From assembly GCA_938006335.1 (NCBI GenBank), contig CALLMF010000032.1, positions 1 to 64,000 on the forward strand: DNA of 64,000 nucleotides, given 5' to 3'. The notes under the pieces are model-generated. The model saw only the letters and a program-made list of their open reading frames with translations, had not been told where the DNA came from and ran no database searches. The DNA is from an uncultured Granulosicoccaceae bacterium. GTDB lineage: Bacteria > Pseudomonadota > Gammaproteobacteria > Granulosicoccales > Granulosicoccaceae. Below, piece by piece: positions 34,211 through 42,986 of the stretch (positions are counted from its first letter, which is position 1; each line of letters starts with the position of its first letter). The translations under genes were made by a program, and so were the position numbers.

Positions 34211-35377
34211 TTACGTCGATATCGAACGGCCGAGGCGTTCAAGCATGGCATCACAGTGTTCAAGCTGGGTAACACTGACGTACTCATCCGCCCTGTGCGC
34301 TTGTTGAATGCTCCCGGGACCGCAGACCACAGCAGGAATGCCGAGACTTGACGTGAACAAGCCTGCCTCCGTACCAAAGCTGACTTTCGATACCTTCATG
34401 TCCTGAGCAAGCCACTGTTTGACAAGACTCACGGCCTGCGATTCTGCATCGGTTTGTAGCCCAGGATAGCTGATCAGTGGCTCCTGACGAATAGCCACAT
34501 GTTCTGCCAGCCTGCGCATGCGGGGCAGGACCGCGTGTTCTGCATACTCCTGGATCTGATCGACAAGTTGAAACGGATCCTGCTCTGGCAGATGTCGTAT
34601 TTCATAGTTGAAGCAGCAGGACAAGGGCATCATGTTCAGCGCGGTACCACCTTCAATGACACCGACATGCAAAGTAGTGTAAGGCACTCGATAGTCAGAA
34701 TCGAAAGGACCGTTTTCCGCGATGTGCTGTTGGATGCGATAAATCTCGTTGATGAGCTCTGCGGCATACTGGATCGCATTGATCGACTCCGTGGCATACG
34801 CCGAATGCCCGGCAGTCCCGGATACGGTCACGCGTTGCGAGCATTTTCCCTTGTGCCCGATCATTGCCTGCATCGATGTGGGTTCGCCGATAATGGCCAT
34901 GGCAGGCTGGATCGGGAGCGTTGCCATCATGTCTATCATGCGACGCACGCCGAGGCACCCCACTTCTTCATCGTACGAAAGTGCGATGTGTACCGGCGTG
35001 TCAAGTGTACGGCGTTGCAGGTCAGGAACCGCTGCGAGCACACAGGCAATGAATCCTTTCATATCGCATGCCCCGCGCCCGTACAGAAGGCCATCGTGCT
35101 GTCTTAACGTGTAGGGGTCGCCTTGCCATTGCTGGCCGGTTGTCGGCACCACATCCGTGTGACCGGACAACATGATTCCAGGTTTGTCCGCAGGACCGAT
35201 GGTCGCGTACAAGTTCGCCTTGGCTCCACCCTCATCGTAAATCAGTGAAGACTCGACATTGAACTGCGCCAGGTAGTGCTCGACAAAGGTGATCAGCTCA
35301 AGATTGGACACCGCGCTGGTCGTGTCAAACGCCACGAGCGTCTGCAACAGGTCAATACTTGAGGGTGTACGCGGCAT
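34211..35377 (-). CDS. M20 family deacetylase (ArgE-like)
   Basis: A 388-residue cytoplasmic zinc amidohydrolase of the acetylornithine deacetylase type. Metal-site motifs are MLSGHTDVVP (His and following Asp), GRGACDMKGF with the bridging Asp, and YDEEVGCLGVRR with the catalytic Glu pair. The C terminus carries VVCGPGSIQQAHRADEYV. The ATG at 35377 gives the family length and lies 4 bases after the DUF1028 stop; an in-frame start at 35446 is possible. The operon context (RidA, flavin monooxygenase, DUF1028) points to catabolism of an N-acylated compound rather than arginine synthesis. Confidence 0.88.
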   Translation of the reverse strand: MPRTPSSIDLLQTLVAFDTTSAVSNLELITFVEHYLAQFNVESSLIYDEGGAKANLYATIGPADKPGIMLSGHTDVVPTTGQQWQGDPYTLRQHDGLLYGRGACDMKGFIACVLAAVPDLQRRTLDTPVHIALSYDEEVGCLGVRRMIDMMATLPIQPAMAIIGEPTSMQAMIGHKGKCSQRVTVSGTAGHSAYATESINAIQYAAELINEIYRIQQHIAENGPFDSDYRVPYTTLHVGVIEGGTALNMMPLSCCFNYEIRHLPEQDPFQLVDQIQEYAEHAVLPRMRRLAEHVAIRQEPLISYPGLQTDAESQAVSLVKQWLAQDMKVSKVSFGTEAGLFTSSLGIPAVVCGPGSIQQAHRADEYVSVTQLEHCDAMLERLGRSIST

Positions 35378-35381
35378 CAGT

Positions 35382-36059
35382 TCACTTCGGATCGCCTGGC
35401 ACACCGTAGGCCGACGAGGCATCGGGATGCAGTGCTCGAGTGACATAATCAGCCACCTGCGGCTTGTAAACCTGCCACAACCGCTGCAAGTCGTTCAGCA
35501 CATCCTCACTCCAGTCAACGCGCAAATCAATGACGGGCCAGGAGACAGTATCCGCTACCTGAAGGCCGGCAGACCTGACGGGGCCTGCTTCGCCACCCGA
35601 CTCCGCGGCCGCCAACAGCGCACGCATCAATCTATCCGCCAGCGGCTCGGAGGCACTCGCTTCAAACGCATCGACCATGGCCTCAGGTACTGACTCGCTA
35701 GCGAGTAGATTGCCGGCCGCCACACAATCCGTTCCGACCCTCTGACCACAGATTCCCAACGCCTCAGCGCCGGTATGAATGGCGGGCACACCGCTGACGC
35801 CAACCACTAGCAGCTGCCTCCATGATGAGTGCGGGTACTCCGCAATGGCTTGCTCAAGAGCAGATCTTGCGTTGAGTCCGCTTTCAAGCAGATCGAGCAT
35901 CGAGGGGCCCAGTCGTGGGTCCGTGATGTTCTGGCTCAGCGCCGCCCCCACACCCGCACGCGTAAATGCACAGCGGCTGGCAACACACGGCGATGAAGAA
36001 CTGACAGCGACGCCGAACTGACCGCTATGCGTGCATCGTGCTGCAATGGAGAACGTCAC
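35382..36059 (-). CDS. DUF1028 family protein
   Basis: A 225-residue Ntn-hydrolase-like protein of the DUF1028 family: MTFSIAARCTHSGQFGVAVSSSSPCVASRCAF, GVGAALSQNITDPRLGPSMLDLL and the C-terminal WPVIDLRVDWSEDVLNDLQRLW. The family is frequently encoded with amino acid or acyl-amino acid degradation genes and has no settled activity. It lies 38 bases after the monooxygenase gene and 4 bases before the deacetylase. Confidence 0.88.
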   Translation of the reverse strand: MTFSIAARCTHSGQFGVAVSSSSPCVASRCAFTRAGVGAALSQNITDPRLGPSMLDLLESGLNARSALEQAIAEYPHSSWRQLLVVGVSGVPAIHTGAEALGICGQRVGTDCVAAGNLLASESVPEAMVDAFEASASEPLADRLMRALLAAAESGGEAGPVRSAGLQVADTVSWPVIDLRVDWSEDVLNDLQRLWQVYKPQVADYVTRALHPDASSAYGVPGDPK

Positions 36060-36097
36060 CGTCTGGTCCTGGTTCGAGTGATGTCAACCATGCGAGC

Positions 36098-37384
36098 TTA
36101 TCCCGTTAGAGCGCTTTCGGAACGTGCCGCTCCGTCGTGATACGCAGAATAGCTCCGCTTAGTGGCGATGTGATTGGCGACGTAGAGTGCATCGTGCCAG
36201 ACGCCCCAAATGAACGATGAGCCGCGTCTGGATAGCCAGGGCAGGCCGAGAAAGTAGACACCAGGTTCCGCCGCAACACCCCGTTGATGGTTCGGTCTGC
36301 CTGTCTCATCAAATACGTCAACCTTCAACCAACTGAAATCCTGAGCGTAACCGGTAGCCCAGACGATCGATTCAATACCCGCCGCCTTCAGATCCAGAGA
36401 CCGCACCGGATGTTCCACGCATGGTGGATCGGGTAGCAAGGTGTAGGCGTCCGGTTCCTCAGGTAGATCCAGACCGTTTCTGTTGATGTACGCGTCCGCG
36501 CTTCTCAACACGGCCAGGTAGTTCGCATCACCGTCTTCGATGTTCTTTTTCAGATCTGGCGCTATGGAGACGACACCCTCCTTGAATGACTCGGTCATCC
36601 CGAGAAGCCTGATGCCGCTGTTCGACAGCTCTCTGAAGTCGACAGTGTGTCCCCCATTGGCACCGCTGACAGCAATGGTCACATGCTCTGTACCCAAGGC
36701 CGGTGTCGTGACGTCCCACTCACCGAGTACGCCCAACCACCAACAGTAATCTCGATTCCTGTAGCTGCGAGGGGGGCGGTTATGGGGACCCACGGAGAGG
36801 TACACAGATCGCCCGGCCGAGCACAGTTCTTCTGCGATCTGCGCACCGGAGGAACCGGAACCGATGACAAACACGGAGCCCGGCAGTTGTGAGGGGTTTT
36901 TATAATCGGTAGAGTGAATCTGCTGAAGATGCTTGTCATCAGGCGCTATTGATGGGATGACGGGCGTGTGGAAAGCGCCGGTCGCAACCACAACGTGGTT
37001 GGCGTGCAAGTGACCGCAGTTTGTCTTGACCCGAAAACCTGAGCTTCCGGAAAGACGACTCACCTCGATAACGTCTACACCGGTTCGGATGGGAGCGTTG
37101 AATGTCTTCGCATAGCTTGCAAAGTAGTCAGCGACTTCGTTTTTCGTCGCAAACGCGTCGTTGTCGAGATCAAACTCGAGATTAGGGAATCTATCGTGCC
37201 ATGCAGGACCATTCGCCACCAGAGAATCCCATCGGCGCGTGTGCCAGCTCGATGCGATCTGATCGCGCTCCAGCACAACATGCGGAATAGACAGTGACGA
37301 CAGATGCTCACTAGCGGCAATGCCCGCCTGCCCCGCCCCGATAACAACCGTGTCGGTGTCTTCCAGCGCCATCATGAAGGGCAT
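36098..37384 (-). CDS. Flavin-containing monooxygenase (CzcO/FMO-like)
   Basis: A 428-residue FAD and NADPH-dependent oxidoreductase. The FAD-binding Rossmann motif is VIGAGQAGIAASEHL (residues 14-28) and the NADP-binding motif VIGSGSSGAQIAEEL lies near residue 170. The region around IVWATGYAQDFSWLKVDVFDE is a characteristic C-terminal motif. It probably hydroxylates or oxygenates a nitrogen or carbonyl substrate in the catabolic operon with RidA, DUF1028 and the deacetylase. Confidence 0.9.
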   Translation of the reverse strand: MPFMMALEDTDTVVIGAGQAGIAASEHLSSLSIPHVVLERDQIASSWHTRRWDSLVANGPAWHDRFPNLEFDLDNDAFATKNEVADYFASYAKTFNAPIRTGVDVIEVSRLSGSSGFRVKTNCGHLHANHVVVATGAFHTPVIPSIAPDDKHLQQIHSTDYKNPSQLPGSVFVIGSGSSGAQIAEELCSAGRSVYLSVGPHNRPPRSYRNRDYCWWLGVLGEWDVTTPALGTEHVTIAVSGANGGHTVDFRELSNSGIRLLGMTESFKEGVVSIAPDLKKNIEDGDANYLAVLRSADAYINRNGLDLPEEPDAYTLLPDPPCVEHPVRSLDLKAAGIESIVWATGYAQDFSWLKVDVFDETGRPNHQRGVAAEPGVYFLGLPWLSRRGSSFIWGVWHDALYVANHIATKRSYSAYHDGAARSESALTG

Positions 37385-37395
37385 CCGCTCATCGC

Positions 37396-37815
37396 TTATG
37401 CAGGGATAACGGCAGTGACGTCAATCTCGACCAGCCATTCCGGCCGCGCGAGCGCGGTGACCACCACACCAGTTGATACTGGGTATACCCCCTTGAGATG
37501 ACGTCCAACTTCCCGATAGACATCTCCACGATAGGCGGGATCGACGATGTAGATCACCAGTTTGCAGATGTGGCTGATATCACTACCTGCCTCGCGCAGC
37601 AGTGTAGCGACGTTGACCATTGCCTGATGGGTTTGCGCCGTGGCATCCCCTTCGCCCACGTTCTCTGACGTGTCGAGATTCTGCCCGATCTGCCCACGCA
37701 CAAATACCATGGTGCCGGTAGCGACCACAACCTGACAAAGATCGTTGTCGAGGTTCTGCTCCGGATACGTCTCCCTGGTATTGAACGGACGTATACGCTT
37801 GTGTGTGGGTGACAT
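37396..37815 (-). CDS. RidA family protein
   Basis: A 139-residue member of the YjgF/YER057c/UK114 (RidA) family. It contains VATGTMVFVRGQIGQNLDTS, HTHQAM-like QTHQAMVNVATLLREAGSDIS and the C-terminal ALARPEWLVEIDVTAV with the conserved Arg that binds the carboxylate of enamine/imine intermediates. RidA deaminates reactive enamines; related members serve specific catabolic pathways. The adjacent monooxygenase gene is 11 bases downstream. Confidence 0.9.
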   Translation of the reverse strand: MSPTHKRIRPFNTRETYPEQNLDNDLCQVVVATGTMVFVRGQIGQNLDTSENVGEGDATAQTHQAMVNVATLLREAGSDISHICKLVIYIVDPAYRGDVYREVGRHLKGVYPVSTGVVVTALARPEWLVEIDVTAVIPA

Positions 37816-37867
37816 TGGCTCCGCAAACGTGCTAGTGCTGTGCTAGGGACGTGCTGCGACGTCGAGA

Positions 37868-38728
37868 CTACCCCTTGCCTTGCTGCTCGAAGAACGACGC
37901 TCCGTCAGGTATCTGTGGTAGCTCGATGTCGTAGGGAATTGATCGTATACGATTGGTGCGCTGACCGCGGACTATCTGCCCTTCAAACCTGTTGGGCATG
38001 GGGTTCGGTGACTGGGGCATCGCGTCTTCCGCAGAATACACAGCGATAAACAGCGTCCGCGGCTTGTCAGACAGATTGGGTGCGGAGCCATGCAGCAGCC
38101 GCGTGTGCATCAGGCAGACACTACCTGCAGGCCCCGTACACATGACCGACTGGCGCTGGCACTCCTCGGCTGTCTCGCTATCGATCGCACCGGTAAACTG
38201 GCTGTCGTGCCACAGGCTGTATATCTCACCCTTGTGGGAACCTGCGACCACTTCCAGTGGCCCGTTTTGCTCGGTGACCTCATCAACCATGAGCAACGCC
38301 GTAATCAGATCATCGTTACTGTGGGGCGTAAACGGAAAGTCCTGATGCCACTTCACAGCAGTCTTTGAACCTGGCAGCTTGGAGTTGATCTTGCTGTGAT
38401 GGAACTTGATGTTGGGACCGATCAACGCCTCGACGCAGGATGTCATCGGGCTGTTCATCATCGCGCTGTAATAAGCGTCCGACACTTCTACCGGCGCATT
38501 GACCCGTCGTAGCGCTGGCGAATCAGCCGTGTGACCGGATTCCAGATCAAACCGTGGTCGCCCGTCAAAAGCTTCCCCGTACGCGGAGGTCTGCGCCCTG
38601 CTCTCCTCAACCCAGGCCGCAAAGTCGTCACGCAGTTCTGCAAGCACATCCTGCGACACCGCATTTTCCACGACGAGGTAACCGTTCTCGTTGAAGAAGT
38701 CGATTTGCGTTGAGGTGAGTGCAGGCAT
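37868..38728 (-). CDS. Phytanoyl-CoA dioxygenase (PhyH) family protein
   Basis: A 286-residue Fe(II)/2-oxoglutarate oxygenase. The first facial-triad ligands are in VKWHQDFPFTPHSNDD (H-x-D) near residue 125 and the distal His with the 2OG-binding Arg is in MHTRLLHGSAPNLSDKPRTLF near residue 215. The N terminus FFNENGYLVVENAVSQDVL is the common PhyH opening. Bacterial relatives hydroxylate diverse small molecules such as ectoine or quaternary amines. It is 52 bases upstream of ridA. Confidence 0.88.
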   Translation of the reverse strand: MPALTSTQIDFFNENGYLVVENAVSQDVLAELRDDFAAWVEESRAQTSAYGEAFDGRPRFDLESGHTADSPALRRVNAPVEVSDAYYSAMMNSPMTSCVEALIGPNIKFHHSKINSKLPGSKTAVKWHQDFPFTPHSNDDLITALLMVDEVTEQNGPLEVVAGSHKGEIYSLWHDSQFTGAIDSETAEECQRQSVMCTGPAGSVCLMHTRLLHGSAPNLSDKPRTLFIAVYSAEDAMPQSPNPMPNRFEGQIVRGQRTNRIRSIPYDIELPQIPDGASFFEQQGKG

Positions 38729-38813
38729 GGCAATTCCGAGTCTTGCCTGTTTTCAGAGGCGACGGCGTCAGATCGTGCCACACCGGGCCTGTGGTTGTCA
38801 GCGCCCGAATAAA

Positions 38814-39731
38814 TCAGACTTTCAACGCCGGGATGATCTGCTTCTTGCGACTCATCACGCCGGGCAATACCACATGATCTCCCGATACACTGACGCCAAA
38901 ACTCTTCTCGGCGACTGATCGGGTCAGCTCATTGGGTACGAGCAAGGTCGCTTCTTCGTTGAGGATATCCACGACAAACAACAGCACCTGGTCGACACCG
39001 TCTTCAGAGGCGACTGAGCTCATGCTATCCATCAGCGAGGATTTGCGATCAAGCACGATGTCGGGCGCTGTGGTCTCCAGTACCGACACTCGAAAGCGCG
39101 TACCGTCCACTTCGTACTCCTTGCTGTCCATGCGCAACAGTTCGGCATCGGAAAATGCCGACACATCAGACTTGGCGGCAAACATCTCACCGGCATAGTC
39201 CGGAATCGACAGACCCAGTTGTTCGGCGAGCGTCTCGGCCAGGTGTCGGTCAGTATCGGTCGTAGTCGGTGAACGGAACTCGAGCGTGTCGGACAGGATG
39301 CAGCTGAGCATGAGTCCCTTTACGTTGTCCGGCATGTGCTGCGCGTCCTGCCCCATCAACTCGTGCATCAGTGTCGCGGTACAGGCCAGTGGGCGTATGG
39401 TGATGTCTATCGGTCCGCTGGTCTCGAGGCCACCGACCAGCTTGTGGTGGTCGATGATCGCGGTGACATCCGCCTTGTTGATATTGGAAGGCAGTTCAGC
39501 CGGATTGTTGGTGTCCACGATCACGCACAACTGGCCGTCGGCCACATCGTCGATGATGGTGGGTTCGTCAAATCCCCATCGCTTGGCCACGAAGGCAGCT
39601 TCGGTGTTTGGCGTACCCAACAGGCGCGCTTGCGCCTCGGTGCCGGTGTGGTTCAGGTACCAGGCCCAGACCAACGCAGATCCGAGGCTGTCGGTATCGG
39701 GGGCCTTGTGGCCAAAAACAAGGGTCGTCAT
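38814..39731 (-). CDS. ppaC: Manganese-dependent inorganic pyrophosphatase
   Basis: A 305-residue family II pyrophosphatase with the DHH/DHHA2 architecture. Metal ligands are in VFGHKAPDTDSLGSAL (His, two Asp), VIVDTNN (Asp) and VTAIIDHHKLVGG (the DHH motif). The C-terminal domain has EDGVDQVLLFVVDILNEEATLLV and ends VMSRKKQIIPAL, with the Arg-Lys-Lys substrate-binding signature. It hydrolyses pyrophosphate in the cytoplasm. The start at 39731 gives the standard length of about 306. Confidence 0.93.
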   Translation of the reverse strand: MTTLVFGHKAPDTDSLGSALVWAWYLNHTGTEAQARLLGTPNTEAAFVAKRWGFDEPTIIDDVADGQLCVIVDTNNPAELPSNINKADVTAIIDHHKLVGGLETSGPIDITIRPLACTATLMHELMGQDAQHMPDNVKGLMLSCILSDTLEFRSPTTTDTDRHLAETLAEQLGLSIPDYAGEMFAAKSDVSAFSDAELLRMDSKEYEVDGTRFRVSVLETTAPDIVLDRKSSLMDSMSSVASEDGVDQVLLFVVDILNEEATLLVPNELTRSVAEKSFGVSVSGDHVVLPGVMSRKKQIIPALKV

Positions 39732-39815
39732 CGTACGGTCGGGCCTTCCAGGATTAACGGGGCTGACATTATGCGCTCTTCGACCAATATCCATGCCAAA
39801 CGCCGATCGGGCAAG

Positions 39816-41048
39816 CTATGGTGTGAAGCTCAATCCGTCATCAGCAATGCTCACGGCCTGTCGACTCTCGATCGAGTGCTGCGCCGCCATGCCCAACAGC
39901 ACCGCCCTCAGCCCGTCGAGACCGGTCACCGCAACGCCCCGATTGACAGGAAGCTCAGGGTCCTCGAGGCCCGTGCTGCACGCACCGCTCCGAGGCGTCC
40001 GTGGGATGTCGAGCGCCACGTCAATGAACGCTGAATCATCCACTGTGTCTCCGCGATAGGCGCATACCGCCTTGAAGAACTCACAGTGCTGATAGTAGGT
40101 CGATCCGTTGTGATCGCCTGCTGCCAACAGCGCTTCGTTGACAGGGACCTCGGTTTCCTGCGGGCCAAACGGTTCTCGCGGACTGACCACGACGCGCGGC
40201 TTGGGCGGTGCCTCATCGGTGGATTTCCAGAAGCGGGTCGGCCCGGGAATGTCGCATTCCAGCTTGGCTAGCGGACCCAGGGCAATAATGGATTCCTGAT
40301 AGCGTGATCCTTCAGCGAACATGCACAACTCCAGCATCGCGCGCTGCCCGTTCTTGAAATCGACAATCACATACGCGTTATCAATGATGTCGGGCACCCT
40401 GCCTGAGTAGCTCTCGTCCTTGTGGTTGTGATCAACAGCGCCTGAGGCATAAACACGACAGGGCGTCGATGAAACGAGCAAACGCATCAGATCAAAGTAG
40501 TGGCAACACTTCTCCACCAGTGTTCCGCCCGAGTATTCATTGAAGCGATTCCAGTCACCCACCTTTTCCAGAAACGGAAAGCGATGTTCAATGATCGACA
40601 GCATCTGCACGTCACCGACCACGCCTTCTGACAACCTGGATCGGAACAGCTGCACCGGTGGCATGTAGCGATACTCCATAGCGACCCACACCGGCGCCGG
40701 ATGCGCTTCAAAGGCCTTGGCGAGCCGTGCGATATCTTCGTACCTCGTGCAGAGGGGCTTCTCTACTATTACGGGCAATGTTGTCGATGACAGCACGTGC
40801 AGTAATTGCTCGCAGTGCTGATAGTTGGGACTGGCGATGAGTAGCACATCGATATCATCACCTGACAACAACTCATCCAGCGAGGCACAAAACCGCGCCT
40901 CGGGTGCCAGGGCCTGATTCTCCTGTTGCATGTGTCCGTCCGGATCAGCCACTGCAGACACCACGGCACCGTCAATCAACTTCAGATTGCGGATGTGCTC
41001 CTTACCCATCATCCCGCAACCGAGGAGGCCGTATCGAACCGTCGTCAT
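39816..41048 (-). CDS. Gfo/Idh/MocA family oxidoreductase
   Basis: A 410-residue NAD(P)-dependent oxidoreductase. The Rossmann motif GLLGCGMMGKEHI opens the protein, VIVEKPLCTRYEDI is the EKP motif with the catalytic Lys, and GTLVEKCCHYFDLMRLLV is the active-site His region of the C-terminal domain. Members act on sugars, inositols and related polyols. It is 47 bases from the peroxidase gene upstream and 84 from ppaC downstream, all on the same strand. Confidence 0.88.
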   Translation of the reverse strand: MTTVRYGLLGCGMMGKEHIRNLKLIDGAVVSAVADPDGHMQQENQALAPEARFCASLDELLSGDDIDVLLIASPNYQHCEQLLHVLSSTTLPVIVEKPLCTRYEDIARLAKAFEAHPAPVWVAMEYRYMPPVQLFRSRLSEGVVGDVQMLSIIEHRFPFLEKVGDWNRFNEYSGGTLVEKCCHYFDLMRLLVSSTPCRVYASGAVDHNHKDESYSGRVPDIIDNAYVIVDFKNGQRAMLELCMFAEGSRYQESIIALGPLAKLECDIPGPTRFWKSTDEAPPKPRVVVSPREPFGPQETEVPVNEALLAAGDHNGSTYYQHCEFFKAVCAYRGDTVDDSAFIDVALDIPRTPRSGACSTGLEDPELPVNRGVAVTGLDGLRAVLLGMAAQHSIESRQAVSIADDGLSFTP

Positions 41049-41095
41049 GAATGTCTGTCTCTCGTCGAACGTGTTGTCTGCGAGCGTGGTCGTTG

Positions 41096-42436
41096 TCACG
41101 AGCCGGGATTATCGACGGGTAAGCCGCTCGGAACCGTGTCGGGAATATAAAAGCGCTGGCTTGCTGCCTGTTCGCCGGTCAATGCCTCGAGAAAAGCGAC
41201 GATGGACGCGACCTCACCTTCAGTCAACGGCGTCAGGGCAATATCAACTTTCGAGGCCTGGCGGGCCACTTCCCGAGCATCTTGCAAGATGATGAAGTCC
41301 ACTCTTTCCAGCCACGGTGCGTCCGGCAGGATCGCCTGCTCCGGCGACCATCGCTGCCTGGACGCTTCAGGATCCAGGTGATGCTCGATCATCTGCTGGA
41401 GTGTCGTATAAGCACCGTTGTGACCGTAGGGTGCAGTCAAGGCCACGTTGCGCAACATCGGCACGCGAAACCGATACGCATCTTCCAAACGGTCGCTCTC
41501 GCCCATCCTGCCGACGTCTCGCGCCACCGGATCCCACTTGCGGGTACGACCCGGGCCGAATGCCGGCAGGGACAACGCCCTGAATCCGTGGTGACTGAAT
41601 AGCGGACCTGCATGGCACTGCGTGCAACCCGCCTTACCGAAAAACAGGTCCTTTCCTGCAAGTTGCTCGTGGGACAAGGCGTTCTGCTCGCCACTGAGCC
41701 ATCGATCGTAAGCGCTGTCAGTGCTTCGGAACTCGGTACTGATGAACGCCGCCAGAGCGTTGGCAATGTGCACGATTGAAATCTGTTCAGGCTGCTCGAT
41801 ATCCTCGAAGGCATCAACAAGCCCGGTTGCGTACTCTGGCAGCGAACGCACACGTTTGGCAATCAGTGGCCACGCGTTGTCGATACGATCGTTACGCGCA
41901 CCGGCAATCTCGTTCTCTTCATTGGAGCCTGCCATTTCCGTATCGGACGTCATCGGAAACAGCGCTTGCGCAGCGACCACGGATACCAACCCATCCGGCA
42001 ACCACTCCTCGGCAGGTGTGTTGAACCCGTTGCCATAGAGATCGCTGGCGCTGATGCGCCCGTCATGCATCAGCACGCTGATGTCATGCGCACCAAGGTT
42101 CCACAGCGCCGGAGCATTGCGCGGCACGCGACGCTCGATCCGCTGCGAGCCGGTGCCGGTCGTTCTGTTGACGCCGAGCCCCTCTCCACCCTCGCCCACC
42201 CCGAGCGACAGTCCGTCACTGGTGCCGAGACTGGGGTGATGGCAGGTGCCGCAACTGATGTTGCGGTTACCGGAGAGAATCTTGTCGAAGAAAAGCAACC
42301 TCCCTACCTCTACCTGCGATGGCGGGAACTGCCGAAAATCATCGTTGGAGAGTGCAGCTGTAGTGCCCGCGGACTCGACCGAGACCACAGGCGCGATGAA
42401 ACACAGCACACCAAGGAGCAGAGCTGAACGCAACAT
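41096..42436 (-). CDS. Di-haem cytochrome c peroxidase family protein
   Basis: A 446-residue periplasmic protein of the CcP/MauG family with a signal peptide (residues 1-22). Two haem-binding motifs are present: CGTCH in RNISCGTCHHPSLG near residue 60 and CTQCH in GKAGCTQCHAGPLFSHHGF near residue 267. Other family markers are NAPALWNLGAHDISVLMHDGR and TAPYGHNGAYTTLQQMIEHHLDP. It may reduce peroxide or oxidise a specific partner. The ATG at 42436 lies just after the Sel1 stop (TGATCATG). Confidence 0.9.
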   Translation of the reverse strand: MLRSALLLGVLCFIAPVVSVESAGTTAALSNDDFRQFPPSQVEVGRLLFFDKILSGNRNISCGTCHHPSLGTSDGLSLGVGEGGEGLGVNRTTGTGSQRIERRVPRNAPALWNLGAHDISVLMHDGRISASDLYGNGFNTPAEEWLPDGLVSVVAAQALFPMTSDTEMAGSNEENEIAGARNDRIDNAWPLIAKRVRSLPEYATGLVDAFEDIEQPEQISIVHIANALAAFISTEFRSTDSAYDRWLSGEQNALSHEQLAGKDLFFGKAGCTQCHAGPLFSHHGFRALSLPAFGPGRTRKWDPVARDVGRMGESDRLEDAYRFRVPMLRNVALTAPYGHNGAYTTLQQMIEHHLDPEASRQRWSPEQAILPDAPWLERVDFIILQDAREVARQASKVDIALTPLTEGEVASIVAFLEALTGEQAASQRFYIPDTVPSGLPVDNPGS

Positions 42437-42438
42437 GA

Positions 42439-42924
42439 TCAATGGAACGGGTAGAGCCAGACCTTGTAGTCATCGATCAGGATCTGGGCGGCCTCGATCT
42501 GCTCCGGGGTCATCTTCTTGACCACTTCCTCGAGGCTGATGGCGGCATCCGGATCACCCCCGATCGCTGACAGCGTGTACCACAAGTACGCCCTGACCAG
42601 ATCGACGGCGGGCAGCCCCCTGCCTACTTCGTAGTACCAGCCTATGCCGGACTGTGCGCCCGCATGACCTTTCATCGATGACCTCAGATACCACTCGAAA
42701 GCGCGCTGATCATTGCGCTCTACGCCAAGACCCATCGCATACATGACACCGATCAGTTCTTCGGCCTCTGCATTGCCAGAGCGAGCCGCCAACATGAGCT
42801 CCTGATAGGCAGGCTCATAGTCGCCGGCATCCATGAGGTCGCGTGCCTGTTCCAGATCTGCCCGCGCGGACAGACTGACGAACAGCACAAGTGCACATCC
42901 ACAGAATCTGATCAGGTTACGCAT
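42439..42924 (-). CDS. Sel1-repeat periplasmic protein
   Basis: A 161-residue protein with a signal peptide ending SARA near residue 20 and about three Sel1-like repeats (ARSGNAEAEELIGVMYAMGLGVERNDQRAFEWYLRSS and KGHAGAQSGIGWYYEVGRGLP). Such repeats mediate protein interactions. It is two bases upstream of the di-haem peroxidase and may assist its folding or localisation. Confidence 0.82.
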   Translation of the reverse strand: MRNLIRFCGCALVLFVSLSARADLEQARDLMDAGDYEPAYQELMLAARSGNAEAEELIGVMYAMGLGVERNDQRAFEWYLRSSMKGHAGAQSGIGWYYEVGRGLPAVDLVRAYLWYTLSAIGGDPDAAISLEEVVKKMTPEQIEAAQILIDDYKVWLYPFH

Positions 42925-42986
42925 GAGGAACATCAGCCGGACGGCGGCAACGAATCCATTCGTCGCCGCACATCTGAATGACCTAC

